This document shows positions 8,754 to 17,447 of a DNA stretch of 33,284 nt, piece by piece. A program made the position numbers and the translations under genes. Below the pieces are notes generated by a model, which was not told the DNA's origin, ran no database searches, and saw nothing but the letters and a program-made list of their open reading frames with translations. Positions within the stretch are counted from its first letter, which is position 1; each line of letters begins with the position of its first letter. The DNA comes from Myxococcales bacterium (GTDB lineage: Bacteria; Myxococcota_A; UBA9042; GCA-2863065): contig JADMJS010000432.1 in assembly GCA_018780435.1 (NCBI GenBank), positions 1-33,284 on the forward strand, in the 5' to 3' direction.

Positions 8754-8786
8754 TTGGCCCCCGACCGCACAAAACATCCTCGGTAG

Positions 8787-8804
8787 GGGTCACCGCGGTG
8801 ACCC
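8787..8804. promoter_or_regulatory. perfect 18-bp palindrome, candidate operator
   Basis: GGGTCACCGCGGTGACCC is an exact palindrome in the gap between the divergent helix-turn-helix gene and the MCP gene. It lies 33 bp upstream of the chosen regulator start. A dimeric helix-turn-helix protein would bind such a site, so autoregulation by the neighbouring gene is the simplest reading. That it is an operator is inference. Confidence 0.55.
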
Positions 8805-8862
8805 GAGCCAGCGCAGCGACTGTCGAATCCGAGCCGACGGACCCGGCAACCGCAGCCAACAG

Positions 8863-8890
8863 TTTACACCTTTCACGTCGCTTTGAACAT
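8863..8890 (+). promoter_or_regulatory. possible promoter of the MCP / histidine-kinase operon
   Basis: TTTACA at 8863-8868 and GAACAT at 8885-8890 are separated by 16 bp and lie about 65 bp before the MCP start. The -35 fits the housekeeping consensus fairly well and the -10 poorly. A strong AGGGAGGG ribosome-binding site at 8944-8951 follows just before the start codon. Confidence 0.25.
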
Positions 8891-8955
8891 CGCGTCGATG
8901 CGACGAGGGCTTCCTTTCGGAGTGCTAAACCGCATGAACACACAGGGAGGGACCC

Positions 8956-10227
8956 ATGGATCGAAATCAGGCTGACAGTTCTTTACATTCTGACGCGAGC
9001 AACATCGGTGGCGCAACGTCCGAGAGCCGAATCGGCGCACAAGCGATGGAGTCGATGCTCGACAGCATGCCCATCAATGTCATCATGGCGGACACGGAGT
9101 TCGTCATCCGCTACGTCAACGCGGCGAGTGTTCGTACCCTGAAGACGCTGGAGCGCCACCTGCCGGTTCGCGCGGATGACATCGTCGGACGCTCCATCGA
9201 CATCTTCCATCGCAACCCGTCGCATCAGCGCCGCATGCTCGGTGACGTGAGGAACCTCCCGCACCGTGCCACCATCAAGCTTGGCGAGGACATGCTCGAG
9301 CTGCTCGTGAGCCCCATCTACGACGCCAATCGCGTGTATCAGGGGCCGATGGTGACTTGGCAGGTCGTGACCGAGAAGCTCGCGACCGAGGCGAAGGTCG
9401 TCGCGGCCGCCGAACGCGAGCGTGAGGTCGCGGCGGAGCTTCGAGGCAAGGTGCTCACGATCGGAGCGTCGTCCAAGCAGCTCACCGACGTCAGTCAGCA
9501 GATGGGCCAGAACGCAGCGCGCACGTCGGGTCAGGCAGCCTCGGTGTCGGCGGCGTCGGAGCAGGTCGCGAGGAACGTACAGACCGTCGCGAGCGCATCG
9601 GAGGAGATGACCGCGAGCATCAACGAGATCGCGAAGAGCGCTGGCGAAGCGGCACGTGTCGCGTCGGGCGCGGTTACGGCGGCGAAAGCGGCGTCGACCA
9701 CGATCTCCCGGCTCGGCGACTCGAGTCGGGAGATCGGCTCCGTAGTGAAGGTCATCACGTCCATCGCTCAGCAGACGAACCTCCTCGCGCTCAACGCCAC
9801 CATCGAAGCGGCCCGTGCGGGTGAAGCCGGCAAGGGCTTCGCTGTCGTCGCGACGGAGGTGAAACAGCTCGCCAAGGAGACCGCGAAGGCGACCGAGGAC
9901 ATCGGTCGCAAGGTCGAGGCCATCCAAGGGGCGACCGGTGAGGCCGTCGATGCCGTGAGCCAGATCTCGGAGATCATCGCACGTATCGCCGATTTGCAGA
10001 CCACCATTGCGGGCGCGGTGGAGGAGCAGACGGCGACGACCAACGAGATCAGCCGCAACGTCAACGAAGCCGCGCGGGGGACCACGGAGATCGCCGCCAC
10101 GATCGGCTCCGTCGCGCGCGACACGCAGGCAACGTCGGCCTTCGCGGTCGAGACCGAGCGTGCCGCCACCGAGCTTGGGCGACTCGCGACCGAGATTCAG
10201 AACCTCGTGGGTCGACTCTCAAGCTGA
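8956..10227 (+). CDS. soluble PAS-domain methyl-accepting chemotaxis protein
   Basis: A 423-aa chemoreceptor-type signal transducer without a transmembrane segment, so probably cytoplasmic. A PAS domain occupies about residues 27-145 ([22 protein letters not shown] at its start, [11 protein letters not shown] at its end). A helical linker follows, then a coiled-coil signalling domain. The highly conserved hairpin tip, which contacts CheA/CheW, is present as [35 protein letters not shown] around residues 274-308. The C terminus (VGRLSS) lacks the CheR-tethering pentapeptide. Start choice is supported by the strong AGGGAGGG site just upstream. No cheA, cheW, cheR or cheB lies in the window. The next gene, 35 nt downstream, is a hybrid histidine kinase, so the receptor may act with a remote che cluster or in a non-chemotaxis pathway. 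Confidence 0.94.
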   Translation: MDRNQADSSLHSDASNIGGATSESRIGAQAMESMLDSMPINVIMADTEFVIRYVNAASVRTLKTLERHLPVRADDIVGRSIDIFHRNPSHQRRMLGDVRNLPHRATIKLGEDMLELLVSPIYDANRVYQGPMVTWQVVTEKLATEAKVVAAAEREREVAAELRGKVLTIGASSKQLTDVSQQMGQNAARTSGQAASVSAASEQVARNVQTVASASEEMTASINEIAKSAGEAARVASGAVTAAKAASTTISRLGDSSREIGSVVKVITSIAQQTNLLALNATIEAARAGEAGKGFAVVATEVKQLAKETAKATEDIGRKVEAIQGATGEAVDAVSQISEIIARIADLQTTIAGAVEEQTATTNEISRNVNEAARGTTEIAATIGSVARDTQATSAFAVETERAATELGRLATEIQNLVGRLSS

Positions 10228-10262
10228 GACGATCCGAGGACATGGCCCTGACGGAGTAGAGC

Positions 10263-12155
10263 ATGATCGAACCGACACCCGGGGACGTTCACATCACGCG
10301 ACGCGGCTTGCCGTGGGTCATCTCAGGGCTCGTCGCCTTCTCCGTCTGGTTTCTCTCCCCGCCCCTCGGCGCGGCACGTGCCGAGGGCGTGGGGGACCTC
10401 GAACTCGATGGGCCCGTCGAAGCGCTGATCCTCGGCGGTCTCGCGGCGGCGGTGGCTGGACTCTTCGCGACGGTGCTCCTCCGATCGGCACAGCGGGCGT
10501 CGGAGCGCGCCGACTCGCTCGCGCAGCAGCTCCGCAAGTGCTCCGAGAGCGCGAACGAAGCGTCCCGAGACGTCTCGGCGCTCCGGAGGGCGCTCGACGA
10601 CCACGCCATCGTCTCGATCACCGATCGGGCTGGCCGCATCATCGAGGTGAACGCCGCCTTCTGCCGAATCTCCGGCTACGACGCGAACGAACTTCGAGGG
10701 CAGGATCACCGGATCTTGAACTCGGGCTTCCACGCGTCGACGTTCTGGCGTCACGTGTGGCAGGAACTCGGGGCAGGCCGACCCTGGCGGGGGGAAGTGT
10801 GCAATAAGCGCAAGGACGGGACGTTGTACTGGGTCGACAGCACGATCATCCCTGTCGCGGGAATCGATGGCGAGACGGAGCGTTACGTCTCGATTCGCTT
10901 CGAGATCACACGTCTCAAGGAGGCGAGGGCGGCGCTCGTGGATGCACGCCGCCGGGCGGAGGTGGCGAGCGAGGCCAAGAGCGCCTTCTTGGCCCACATG
11001 AGTCACGAAGTCCGGACGCCGCTCACGGCGATTATCGGCTTCACCGACCTGGTCCTCAGCGGGCTCGAACAGGCTGAGCCCACCGAGCGGATCGCTCGTC
11101 ACGCCGGCATCATCAAGCGCAACGGCGAGCACCTCCTCGACGTCGTCAATGAGATCCTCGACCTCGCCAAGATCGAAGCCGGGAAGCTGGTCGCGGAGCG
11201 AGTCGCGACGTCGCCGCGCCGTATCGTCGAAGAGGTCATGGCGACCTTCCAGCCCAGGGCCGCGGCGCGTGGCCTTGGGCTCGAGCTCGCCGTCGTCGGC
11301 GAGATCCCGCCGCTCATCGCGACGGACGCCCTCCGTTTGCGCCAGATCCTCATCAATTTGGTGGGGAATGCGCTGAAGTTCACCGAGAGAGGGCAAGTGC
11401 GGCTCGAGGTCCGGGTTGCGAGCACGGAGCATCTCTCCTTCACGGTCGAGGATACGGGGATCGGCCTCCCCGCCGCCGCGCTCGACCGAATCTTCGAGCC
11501 CTTCGAGCAGGAGGACTCGAGCACGACGCGGCGCTTCGGTGGTACAGGGCTCGGGCTCCAGATCAGCCGACGGCTCGCGCGAATGCTCGGCGGCGACATC
11601 ACGGTGACGAGCGAACAAGGGGTCGGGAGCGCGTTCACCCTGACCGTCTCCATCGGGGCGCTCGGTCTACACGCGGAAGCGGACCGGGTGGCCGTGAGCG
11701 ACGACCGAAGCGTCCAAGTGCCAGCCCCCACGGTAACGCGGCTCGACGGGATGCACATAATGCTCGCCGAAGATGGGCCCGATAATGTACTCCTGATAGG
11801 AGGGTTACTCGAGAAGGCCGGGGCTCGCGTGTCGGTCTTCGACAACGGGCGCTTGCTCCTCGACGCGGTCACGGCGCCGGACGGTGGTGCTCTCATCTCG
11901 GCGCGCCCCGCGGACGTGATCTTGACCGACATACAGATGCCCGAGCTCGATGGTTATGCCATGACGCAGGCGCTCCGAGTGCTCGGGTGCCAGACGCCCA
12001 TCTTGGCCATCACCGCCCACGGCATGCTCGAAGTGGAGCGCCGCTGCCGAGAATCCGGGTGCGACGACTATCTCGTGAAGCCGATCGACCGCTCGAAGCT
12101 CATCGACGCGTGCGCGACGTGGGGCCGACGCGAGAGGGCGGCCTCTGCCGCGTGA
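10263..12155 (+). CDS. membrane hybrid sensor histidine kinase with PAS and receiver domains
   Basis: A 630-aa hybrid two-component kinase. Two hydrophobic helices (about 17-38 and 54-73) bracket a very short periplasmic loop, so sensing is probably by the PAS domain (about 110-215, with ITDRAGRIIEVNAAFCRISGY) rather than outside the cell. HisKA follows with the phospho-acceptor in AHMSHEVRTPL at H248. The HATPase domain has an N box (NLVGNALKF), DTGIGLP and GGTGLGLQISRRLA. A C-terminal receiver (about 500-625) has the phospho-acceptor D556 in LTDIQMPELDG and the conserved K606 in LVKPID, so phosphorelay is possible. No response regulator or Hpt protein is next to it. The gene starts 35 nt after the MCP with GGAG before the ATG, which implies one operon. 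It converges on the glycosyltransferase gene with only 4 nt between stops. Confidence 0.95.
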   Translation: MIEPTPGDVHITRRGLPWVISGLVAFSVWFLSPPLGAARAEGVGDLELDGPVEALILGGLAAAVAGLFATVLLRSAQRASERADSLAQQLRKCSESANEASRDVSALRRALDDHAIVSITDRAGRIIEVNAAFCRISGYDANELRGQDHRILNSGFHASTFWRHVWQELGAGRPWRGEVCNKRKDGTLYWVDSTIIPVAGIDGETERYVSIRFEITRLKEARAALVDARRRAEVASEAKSAFLAHMSHEVRTPLTAIIGFTDLVLSGLEQAEPTERIARHAGIIKRNGEHLLDVVNEILDLAKIEAGKLVAERVATSPRRIVEEVMATFQPRAAARGLGLELAVVGEIPPLIATDALRLRQILINLVGNALKFTERGQVRLEVRVASTEHLSFTVEDTGIGLPAAALDRIFEPFEQEDSSTTRRFGGTGLGLQISRRLARMLGGDITVTSEQGVGSAFTLTVSIGALGLHAEADRVAVSDDRSVQVPAPTVTRLDGMHIMLAEDGPDNVLLIGGLLEKAGARVSVFDNGRLLLDAVTAPDGGALISARPADVILTDIQMPELDGYAMTQALRVLGCQTPILAITAHGMLEVERRCRESGCDDYLVKPIDRSKLIDACATWGRRERAASAA

Positions 12156-12159
12156 CTCC

Positions 12160-13791
12160 TCAGCGAGAGAGCACCTCGGCTCGTCCCGCGCGTTCGATGG
12201 AGGCGATGCGATCGGACGTGAGGGGGGTTCGACGCTCTCCGCGCCAGACTCGCGTCGGTTCGACGTAGAGGAGGGGCTCGAAGGCCTCGAAGTAGCCCAG
12301 GGGAGGGCGTCGCGCGTGGGCGACGTGTTCGCGAAAGGCGTCTTGGACGGGGGTTCGGGCCACGACCCAGTCGTTCAGCCCGTACCAGTCGAGGACGTGG
12401 GCCGCTGGGAAGACCCACCCGACGACGCCCACGCCGGACGCCTGTACGACGGGGTTCTCAGTGCCCTCGGGCCACGGCGGCGGCGCGTCTCGGGCCGGGA
12501 GGAACGACCGCATGTGCTGCGCGAAGAGCCGATGCTGCTGGTGGCGCATGCACACGCTACGATCGTGTAGCCACGCTTGCTGCGAGTCGAGCCAGCCCCC
12601 GTACACCGCGAGGGGGCCCGGGAGGATCGGGGCGGCCCGGGAGTCGAGCGTGGTCATCGTCCAGGCCGTGCTGCGCTGACTGGCGTGCCAGATCGCCCAA
12701 GGGCAGACCGAGGACAGGATCAGCGTCGTGGCGGTCCCGATGACGGCGTAACGCGGGGCAAGTCGCACCGCGACGGCGACGGTCGCGAGTGCGAGCAGCG
12801 GCACGAGGTGAGACAGCACGCGGTACTCGAAGTGGTCGCCGCCGGCGACGACGCAGTACCAGCCGGTGTGGGCGACGAGCGCAAGTACGGCCAGGGTGCG
12901 ACGCACGGGCGGCCGTGCGAGACGCGCGCGCATGAGCACCAGCGCGGCGCCTAGTGCCGGAAACCAAAGTGCATATTCGAGCACGAACGAGAGCAGGTAG
13001 CGCGCTCCCGACTCGGGGAGGGCGCCGACGACCTTCGCGTAATAGGTGTTGGGTAGCCACTCGCCGTAGGTCCCGAGGCGCCAAATCAGGTGGGCGACGA
13101 CGAGGCCGAGTGGCGCGCTCGCGACGACGAGGTGGCGCATCCGCTCGTGGCCTGTGGCGCCGCGGGGGAGGGCGCTGACAATGGCGAGGCCGGTCACGAG
13201 GACGAACAGGTACCCATCGGGGCGGGTGAGCGCGACCAGCGCAGCCAGCAGGGACACGATGGTGAGGTCGCGGGTCTCGTGACCGCCTCCTCGGTGTGAT
13301 GACCAGAGAGCAAGAAACCAGAGCTGAATCAAGAGGTTGAAGAGCGCAGTCTCGAGGCCGGAGCTCGTCCAGACGAGGAAGGTCGGGTTCGACACGACGA
13401 GCGCGAGGGTGAGCGCGAGGAGCGCCACTGACTGCGGTGCGGCTAGGCTGGCGAGGACTCGCCTCCCGGCGACGAAGGTCAACGTCACCGAGCCGAGCGC
13501 GAAGACGAGACTGAGCCCGTTCGCGGCGTCGGGCGGCTCGAGGCCGGTGACGCTCCAGACGAGATCGAGGAGCGCGACGAACGCGAAGCTTGAGTAGCCC
13601 TCGACCGGAGCGAAGGGCGGCGCGTTCCAGACGTAGCCGTGGCCGAGCTGGCTATTCGAGACGTAGCGGAACGCGATGAACGCGTCGTCGGTCAGGAACC
13701 AGAAGAGGCGCCAGCCGACGACGGTGGCCGTGAGGGCCACGGCCAGGAGCACCCATTCGGCGGGGCGGAGGCGGCTCGGGAGGCCACTCAC
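12160..13791 (-). CDS. AftB-like GT-C membrane glycosyltransferase
   Basis: A 543-aa polytopic membrane protein with about ten hydrophobic segments. Near the N terminus, after the first helix, it has TDDAFIAFRY followed by LGHGYVWN and PVEGYSS. This is the signature loop of GT-C enzymes related to mycobacterial arabinofuranosyltransferase AftB, where the acidic pair is thought to be catalytic. The C-terminal soluble part includes VLDWYGLNDWVVAR, also typical of that group. Such enzymes use lipid-linked sugar donors at the outer face of the inner membrane. The acceptor here is unknown, and arabinan is not implied. The start is a GTG at 13791 without a clear ribosome-binding site, 22 nt after the amidotransferase stop, so translation may depend on the upstream gene. 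It is the last gene of a three-gene minus-strand group. Confidence 0.8.
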   Translation of the reverse strand: MSGLPSRLRPAEWVLLAVALTATVVGWRLFWFLTDDAFIAFRYVSNSQLGHGYVWNAPPFAPVEGYSSFAFVALLDLVWSVTGLEPPDAANGLSLVFALGSVTLTFVAGRRVLASLAAPQSVALLALTLALVVSNPTFLVWTSSGLETALFNLLIQLWFLALWSSHRGGGHETRDLTIVSLLAALVALTRPDGYLFVLVTGLAIVSALPRGATGHERMRHLVVASAPLGLVVAHLIWRLGTYGEWLPNTYYAKVVGALPESGARYLLSFVLEYALWFPALGAALVLMRARLARPPVRRTLAVLALVAHTGWYCVVAGGDHFEYRVLSHLVPLLALATVAVAVRLAPRYAVIGTATTLILSSVCPWAIWHASQRSTAWTMTTLDSRAAPILPGPLAVYGGWLDSQQAWLHDRSVCMRHQQHRLFAQHMRSFLPARDAPPPWPEGTENPVVQASGVGVVGWVFPAAHVLDWYGLNDWVVARTPVQDAFREHVAHARRPPLGYFEAFEPLLYVEPTRVWRGERRTPLTSDRIASIERAGRAEVLSR

Positions 13792-13813
13792 GTCGAGTGG
13801 CGCGTCTCGGTGC

Positions 13814-14641
13814 TCACAGCGTCCACTCCCGGCGGCGCAGGCGCTGGTCGCAGCCGACGATGCTGCGATCCGCGATAGCGTTCCACACGTTGTCGCCCTG
13901 CAGCGGCTCGCTGCTCACGATGAAGTGCGACACGAAGCCAAACGGCGAGTCGACCTCACATTCGGTGCGGAAGCTCGGGCAGGTGTCGCGCTCGGGGCAG
14001 CGGTTCTTGCGGGTAGAGAGATGCAGCTCCTTGCGGACGCGCGACGCGAGCAGGAGCGAGCCGTCGGTGATGATCGTCGTCAGCAGCGGGTCGGCGAGGC
14101 CGTGACGGGCGCTTGTGGCCTCGACGGTCGCCAGGGACTCGCGCATGGCATCGGCGACGACCTCGACCGGGACGCCCTGCCGGTGCAGGTCTTCGCGGCG
14201 GGCGATGTTCGACAGGATCATGAAGAAGAGCACTTCGCTGTCCGTATCGCCGAGGACGTAGCGGCGCAGCTTCGGCGTGATGCAGTCGAGGAGCTCGGCC
14301 CTGACGGCCTGAAAGTCCGGGATGTCGCCGTTGTGGGCGAAGGTCCAGCGGCCGTACTGGAACGGATGGCTGTTCAGGATCGAGAGCTCGCCGACTGTGG
14401 CCCGCCGGACGTGCGCGATGACCGTGTCGCTCGTGACGACGCCGCTGACGCGTTGGAAGAGGCGGTCCTCGCAGGCGGCCGAGCTCGACTTGATGACGTG
14501 GGGCGTGCCCGCGACGTAATACGCGACGCCCCACCCGTCGGGGTGGCTCGCCGCTTGAACGCCCAGCGCGTTCTCGGCCGAGGTCAGGCTGGAGTGGACG
14601 TGGCTTTCGATGATGGAGCGGAAACCGAAGAGTCGGCACAT
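13814..14641 (-). CDS. class II glutamine amidotransferase (YafJ type)
   Basis: A 275-aa Ntn-hydrolase. Removal of the initiator Met exposes the catalytic cysteine (MCRLFGFRS, C2), as in the GATase type 2 family. Other family residues are visible: HPDGWGVAYY near 33-42, HVRRAT near 77 and FAHNGDI near 98, which line the glutamine pocket. There is no attached synthetase domain, so it is a stand-alone YafJ-like protein of unknown acceptor. It is about 20 residues longer than YafJ. The extra part near 208-222 contains CPERDTCPSFRTEC, a three-cysteine cluster that might bind metal or form a disulfide. It sits between a PEP-dependent phosphotransferase (52-nt gap) and a glycosyltransferase (22-nt gap) on the same strand. 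Confidence 0.93.
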   Translation of the reverse strand: MCRLFGFRSIIESHVHSSLTSAENALGVQAASHPDGWGVAYYVAGTPHVIKSSSAACEDRLFQRVSGVVTSDTVIAHVRRATVGELSILNSHPFQYGRWTFAHNGDIPDFQAVRAELLDCITPKLRRYVLGDTDSEVLFFMILSNIARREDLHRQGVPVEVVADAMRESLATVEATSARHGLADPLLTTIITDGSLLLASRVRKELHLSTRKNRCPERDTCPSFRTECEVDSPFGFVSHFIVSSEPLQGDNVWNAIADRSIVGCDQRLRRREWTL

Positions 14642-14654
14642 GGTCCCGCAACGC

Positions 14655-14669
14655 TACCACCGGGTGGTA
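14655..14669. repeat. 15-nt inverted repeat between phosphotransferase and amidotransferase genes
   Basis: TACCAC, CGG loop, GTGGTA is a perfect 6-bp inverted repeat in the 52-nt gap, 14 nt upstream of the amidotransferase start. It has no U tract. It could be an operator or an RNA hairpin affecting relative expression in the minus-strand group. Confidence 0.3.
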
Positions 14670-14693
14670 CGCGGGTGCGAATTGTGCGCCTGT

Positions 14694-17243
14694 TCACTCG
14701 TCGGGCAGGAGCCGCGCGGTTCCGGCTTTGCCGTCGAGCTCGACCATCTGACCGTCCCGGACGCGCTTCATGAGGCCGGGGATGCCGACCACGGTCGGGA
14801 TCCCGAACTCACGGGCTACGATGGCCGAGTGGGATAGCGCGCTCCCGCGCTCGACGAGGAGGCCGCCCGCCGTCGGAAAGAGGGGGACCCAGCCCGGATC
14901 GGTGCGTTCGCAGACCAAGATCTGCCCGTCGAGGCGCACGTCGTCCTTCGGTGAATGCACGATGCGGGCGCGCTCGCGGACGATGCCGGGTGCACAGCCG
15001 AGGCCGCTCAACAGATTCGGGTCGCCGCTCGGCGCTGCGGTGGGGCTAGCGACGCCCACGAAGGGGTTACCGAAGTGGACGCCGCCGCGGGTCTCGAAGC
15101 GGGCGTCCGGCGATGGCCCGCGGCGGTAGCGCTCGAACTCGGCACGCCGTGAGGCCACGAGCGGCTTCACGTGGACGGTCGTGCCCGTGCCTTCGACGAG
15201 GCCGAAGACCTCGTCTTTCTCGAGGTAGAAGACGTCGTCGACCTCGTCGAGAAGCCCCACGCGGACGAAGTGCCCGCCGAGGGCCCGGAAGAGCCGTCGA
15301 ACGAGCCCGAAGACGCGCGTGCGGGCGAAGCGAAGGTTCTCGCGTTCGCGGACGTGGCGGCGGGCGCGGCGCAAGATCCAGCGGAAGAGCGTGCGTTTGC
15401 CGAAGGGGATGACGACGGCGTCTTCGGCGGCGCGACGCACCGAGGCTTCGCGCGTGTCCATGGCCTCGGAGGTGAGGTCGGCGCGGCCGACGTAGTTTCG
15501 GAGGGTCGAGACGAGGAAGGTCGGGTCGTCCCGCAGGGTGCGCGTCTCGAGCTTGAGCTCCTCCATGCACCGGTCCCCGTAGCGGTCGAGGTAGCTGACG
15601 AGCCAGGACTCGAACGCCGGGAAGGCGCGGGCGGCGGCGAGGCCTTCGGCGGGGGAGCCCGCTTCGATGGCCTGGCGGAGCGTCGGGTCGTCGCGGATCG
15701 CCTTTGCCATCGCGAGGATCTCGCGCGTCGGGAGCGTCGACTCCATGCCCGGTTCGCCGCACAAGAGGTCGTTGTGCAGCTCCGGCGCCATCTTCTTCAG
15801 GACGCCGAAGAAGATCATGGCGAAGAAGTCGTTGATGATCGGGGCCTTCCACTCGAGGAGCAGCTCGCGCTCAAGCTCCCGATAAGCGGCGACGAGGTCC
15901 TCCGCGGGCAGCGTCTCAAGGGCCTGACCGTGCCAGCGGTCGTAGACGGTGCGGAAGGTCGTCCGGAAGCGCTCGGTGCGGCTCCCGAGCGATCCGAGCG
16001 CGGCCATCAGCTTCCACACGAGGTAGGCGATGCGGAGCTTGCCGGTGCGGCTCTCCCCGCCGAGGTCGGCTTTCTGAGCGACCCCCATCATCTGCTCCAT
16101 GAAGCGCTTGTTGTAGCGCGCGCCCGGCAGGAGCAAGAGGCAGCGGTACCAGGAGTCGAGGCGGTAGTAGACCCGGCCGCGAATGAGGCCGATCATGGCC
16201 TTGAACACCGCCGCGTTGGCTTCGATGTCCTGCCGCGTGACGCCCATCAGCTCGCAGAACTGCCGGTAGACCGTCTCGTACGCCGTTCGGGCGAAGGAGT
16301 AGGTCAGCGGGGTCGTGACGCCCGAGTAGGACTCCACGATGTTCGAGTTGTCCCAGGTGTAGACGACGCCGGTGCGGGGGCCGACGCCGGTGAGCGGCCG
16401 AGATTGGAGGAGCGCGATACTGCCCGCGGCGTCGACGGCCCACTCGATGTCTTGGGGCAGGCCGAAGTGCGCTTCGAGGCGCAGCCCGAGGTCGGCGAGG
16501 GCCACGGCCTGGGCGTCCGTGAGGCACGGGACGTGGCGGCGCGCCTCTGGGACCTCGGCTTCGACCGTGCCGCCCGAGGGGCCGCGGACGACGGCGGCGC
16601 GTTTGTCGGCGAGCTCGGTCGTGACCTCGAAGGCCCCGGGGCGGCCCGAGAGGCGCACGACGTCGGCGTCGGCGCGTCCGCTGACGATGCCTTCGCCGAG
16701 GCCCCACCCGGCGCTGATGAGGATGACGCGAGCGGCATCGTCAGTCGGCGTGGCGGCCGGATCGACCGTGAAGAGCACGCCGGAGGCGTCCGACGGGAAC
16801 ATCGCCTGCACGACGACCGCGATTCCGAGCCCAGAAAGGGGGACCCCGTGGCGTTCGGCGTAGGCCGTGAGGCGCTCGGACGTGACCGACGCGCGGACCT
16901 CCGCGATGGCGGCGAGGAGCGCCTCGTCGGAGTCGACTTCGAGGCGAGTGTCGAACTGGCCGGCGAAGGAGAGCCCCGCCGCGTCTTCGCCGACGGCGCT
17001 CGATCGGACCGCCACCGGGCCCGGTGGGAGGCGCCGTCTTGCACCGATGATCGCGTCGCGGTCGCAGTCGGCGCCGACGGGGAGGACGAAGAAGGGCGGG
17101 ACGGGCAGGCCGAGCGTGTGCAGGACGAGCAGCTTGTGAGCTTTTCCACCCACCATCTTCGCGGTTACGTCGGCGAGATCGCCCGGCCCTCGAAACGCGT
17201 CCGAGTGCAGTACGGACAGGGCGGATGCTGTGGCTACTGACAC
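14694..17243 (-). CDS. PEP/pyruvate-dikinase-type phosphotransferase (rifampicin phosphotransferase-like)
   Basis: An 849-aa enzyme of the PEP-synthase / PPDK / Rph superfamily, which moves phosphate through a swivelling histidine. The N-terminal ATP-grasp domain (about 25-300) has VGGKAHKL, VAVRSSAVGEDAAGLSFAGQ, GVLFTVDP and DIEWAVD...LLQSRPLT. A long helical middle region (about 310-700) matches the drug-binding domain of Rph-type enzymes rather than the TIM barrel of true PEP synthase. The C-terminal swivel domain has ILVCERTDPGWVPLF and GSALSHSAIVAREFGIP, with the phosphocarrier H805. Length is close to Rph (about 865). Family members phosphorylate rifamycins, but many relatives have other, unknown substrates, and resistance is not shown here. 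The GTG start at 17243 has GGGAG upstream. It is the first gene of the group with amidotransferase and glycosyltransferase, divergent from grpE. Confidence 0.88.
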   Translation of the reverse strand: MSVATASALSVLHSDAFRGPGDLADVTAKMVGGKAHKLLVLHTLGLPVPPFFVLPVGADCDRDAIIGARRRLPPGPVAVRSSAVGEDAAGLSFAGQFDTRLEVDSDEALLAAIAEVRASVTSERLTAYAERHGVPLSGLGIAVVVQAMFPSDASGVLFTVDPAATPTDDAARVILISAGWGLGEGIVSGRADADVVRLSGRPGAFEVTTELADKRAAVVRGPSGGTVEAEVPEARRHVPCLTDAQAVALADLGLRLEAHFGLPQDIEWAVDAAGSIALLQSRPLTGVGPRTGVVYTWDNSNIVESYSGVTTPLTYSFARTAYETVYRQFCELMGVTRQDIEANAAVFKAMIGLIRGRVYYRLDSWYRCLLLLPGARYNKRFMEQMMGVAQKADLGGESRTGKLRIAYLVWKLMAALGSLGSRTERFRTTFRTVYDRWHGQALETLPAEDLVAAYRELERELLLEWKAPIINDFFAMIFFGVLKKMAPELHNDLLCGEPGMESTLPTREILAMAKAIRDDPTLRQAIEAGSPAEGLAAARAFPAFESWLVSYLDRYGDRCMEELKLETRTLRDDPTFLVSTLRNYVGRADLTSEAMDTREASVRRAAEDAVVIPFGKRTLFRWILRRARRHVRERENLRFARTRVFGLVRRLFRALGGHFVRVGLLDEVDDVFYLEKDEVFGLVEGTGTTVHVKPLVASRRAEFERYRRGPSPDARFETRGGVHFGNPFVGVASPTAAPSGDPNLLSGLGCAPGIVRERARIVHSPKDDVRLDGQILVCERTDPGWVPLFPTAGGLLVERGSALSHSAIVAREFGIPTVVGIPGLMKRVRDGQMVELDGKAGTARLLPDE

Positions 17244-17447
17244 GTCGGACTCCCGCTATAGGCTGGGCGGCAGGGTAGCGTCGCCGTCCGCTCACGTCGA
17301 TCTGTTCCGCTCTCCGCCGTCTCTCGGGGAGCTTCCTCTCCTCGGCGCTTGCTTGTCCGGGAGGTGGGCTCTATGTTTCCGCGCCCGCGCCGCCGGCCGA
17401 CCATCGTGGCGGCGTCCGCCGTGGCGTGTCCGACCTGGAGAATCCCG
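17244..17447. other. 204-nt divergent intergenic region before grpE
   Basis: This region separates the divergent phosphotransferase and grpE genes and must hold both promoters. I see no CIRCE heat-shock operator and no recognisable sigma-32 promoter. A GGAGG with a possible GTG lies near 17370, and an ATG at 17379 continues in frame into grpE. The amino acids it would add are arginine-rich and not GrpE-like, so I keep the later start. Confidence 0.35.

Noticed and set aside
8920..8928. GAGTGCTAA, half of a CIRCE heat-shock operator, upstream of the MCP
   Set aside because: The partner half TTAGCACTC is absent at the required 9-nt spacing, and the downstream gene is not a chaperone.
15171..17240. 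A 689-codon open frame on the plus strand opposite the phosphotransferase gene
   Set aside because: Its protein is Glu/Arg/Asp-rich without domains, and the opposite strand carries a clear enzyme. Long antisense frames are expected in DNA this GC-rich.
14694..17243. Calling the 849-aa enzyme a rifampicin-resistance gene
   Set aside because: The architecture is similar, but many relatives have other substrates and no substrate-specific residues could be checked by eye.
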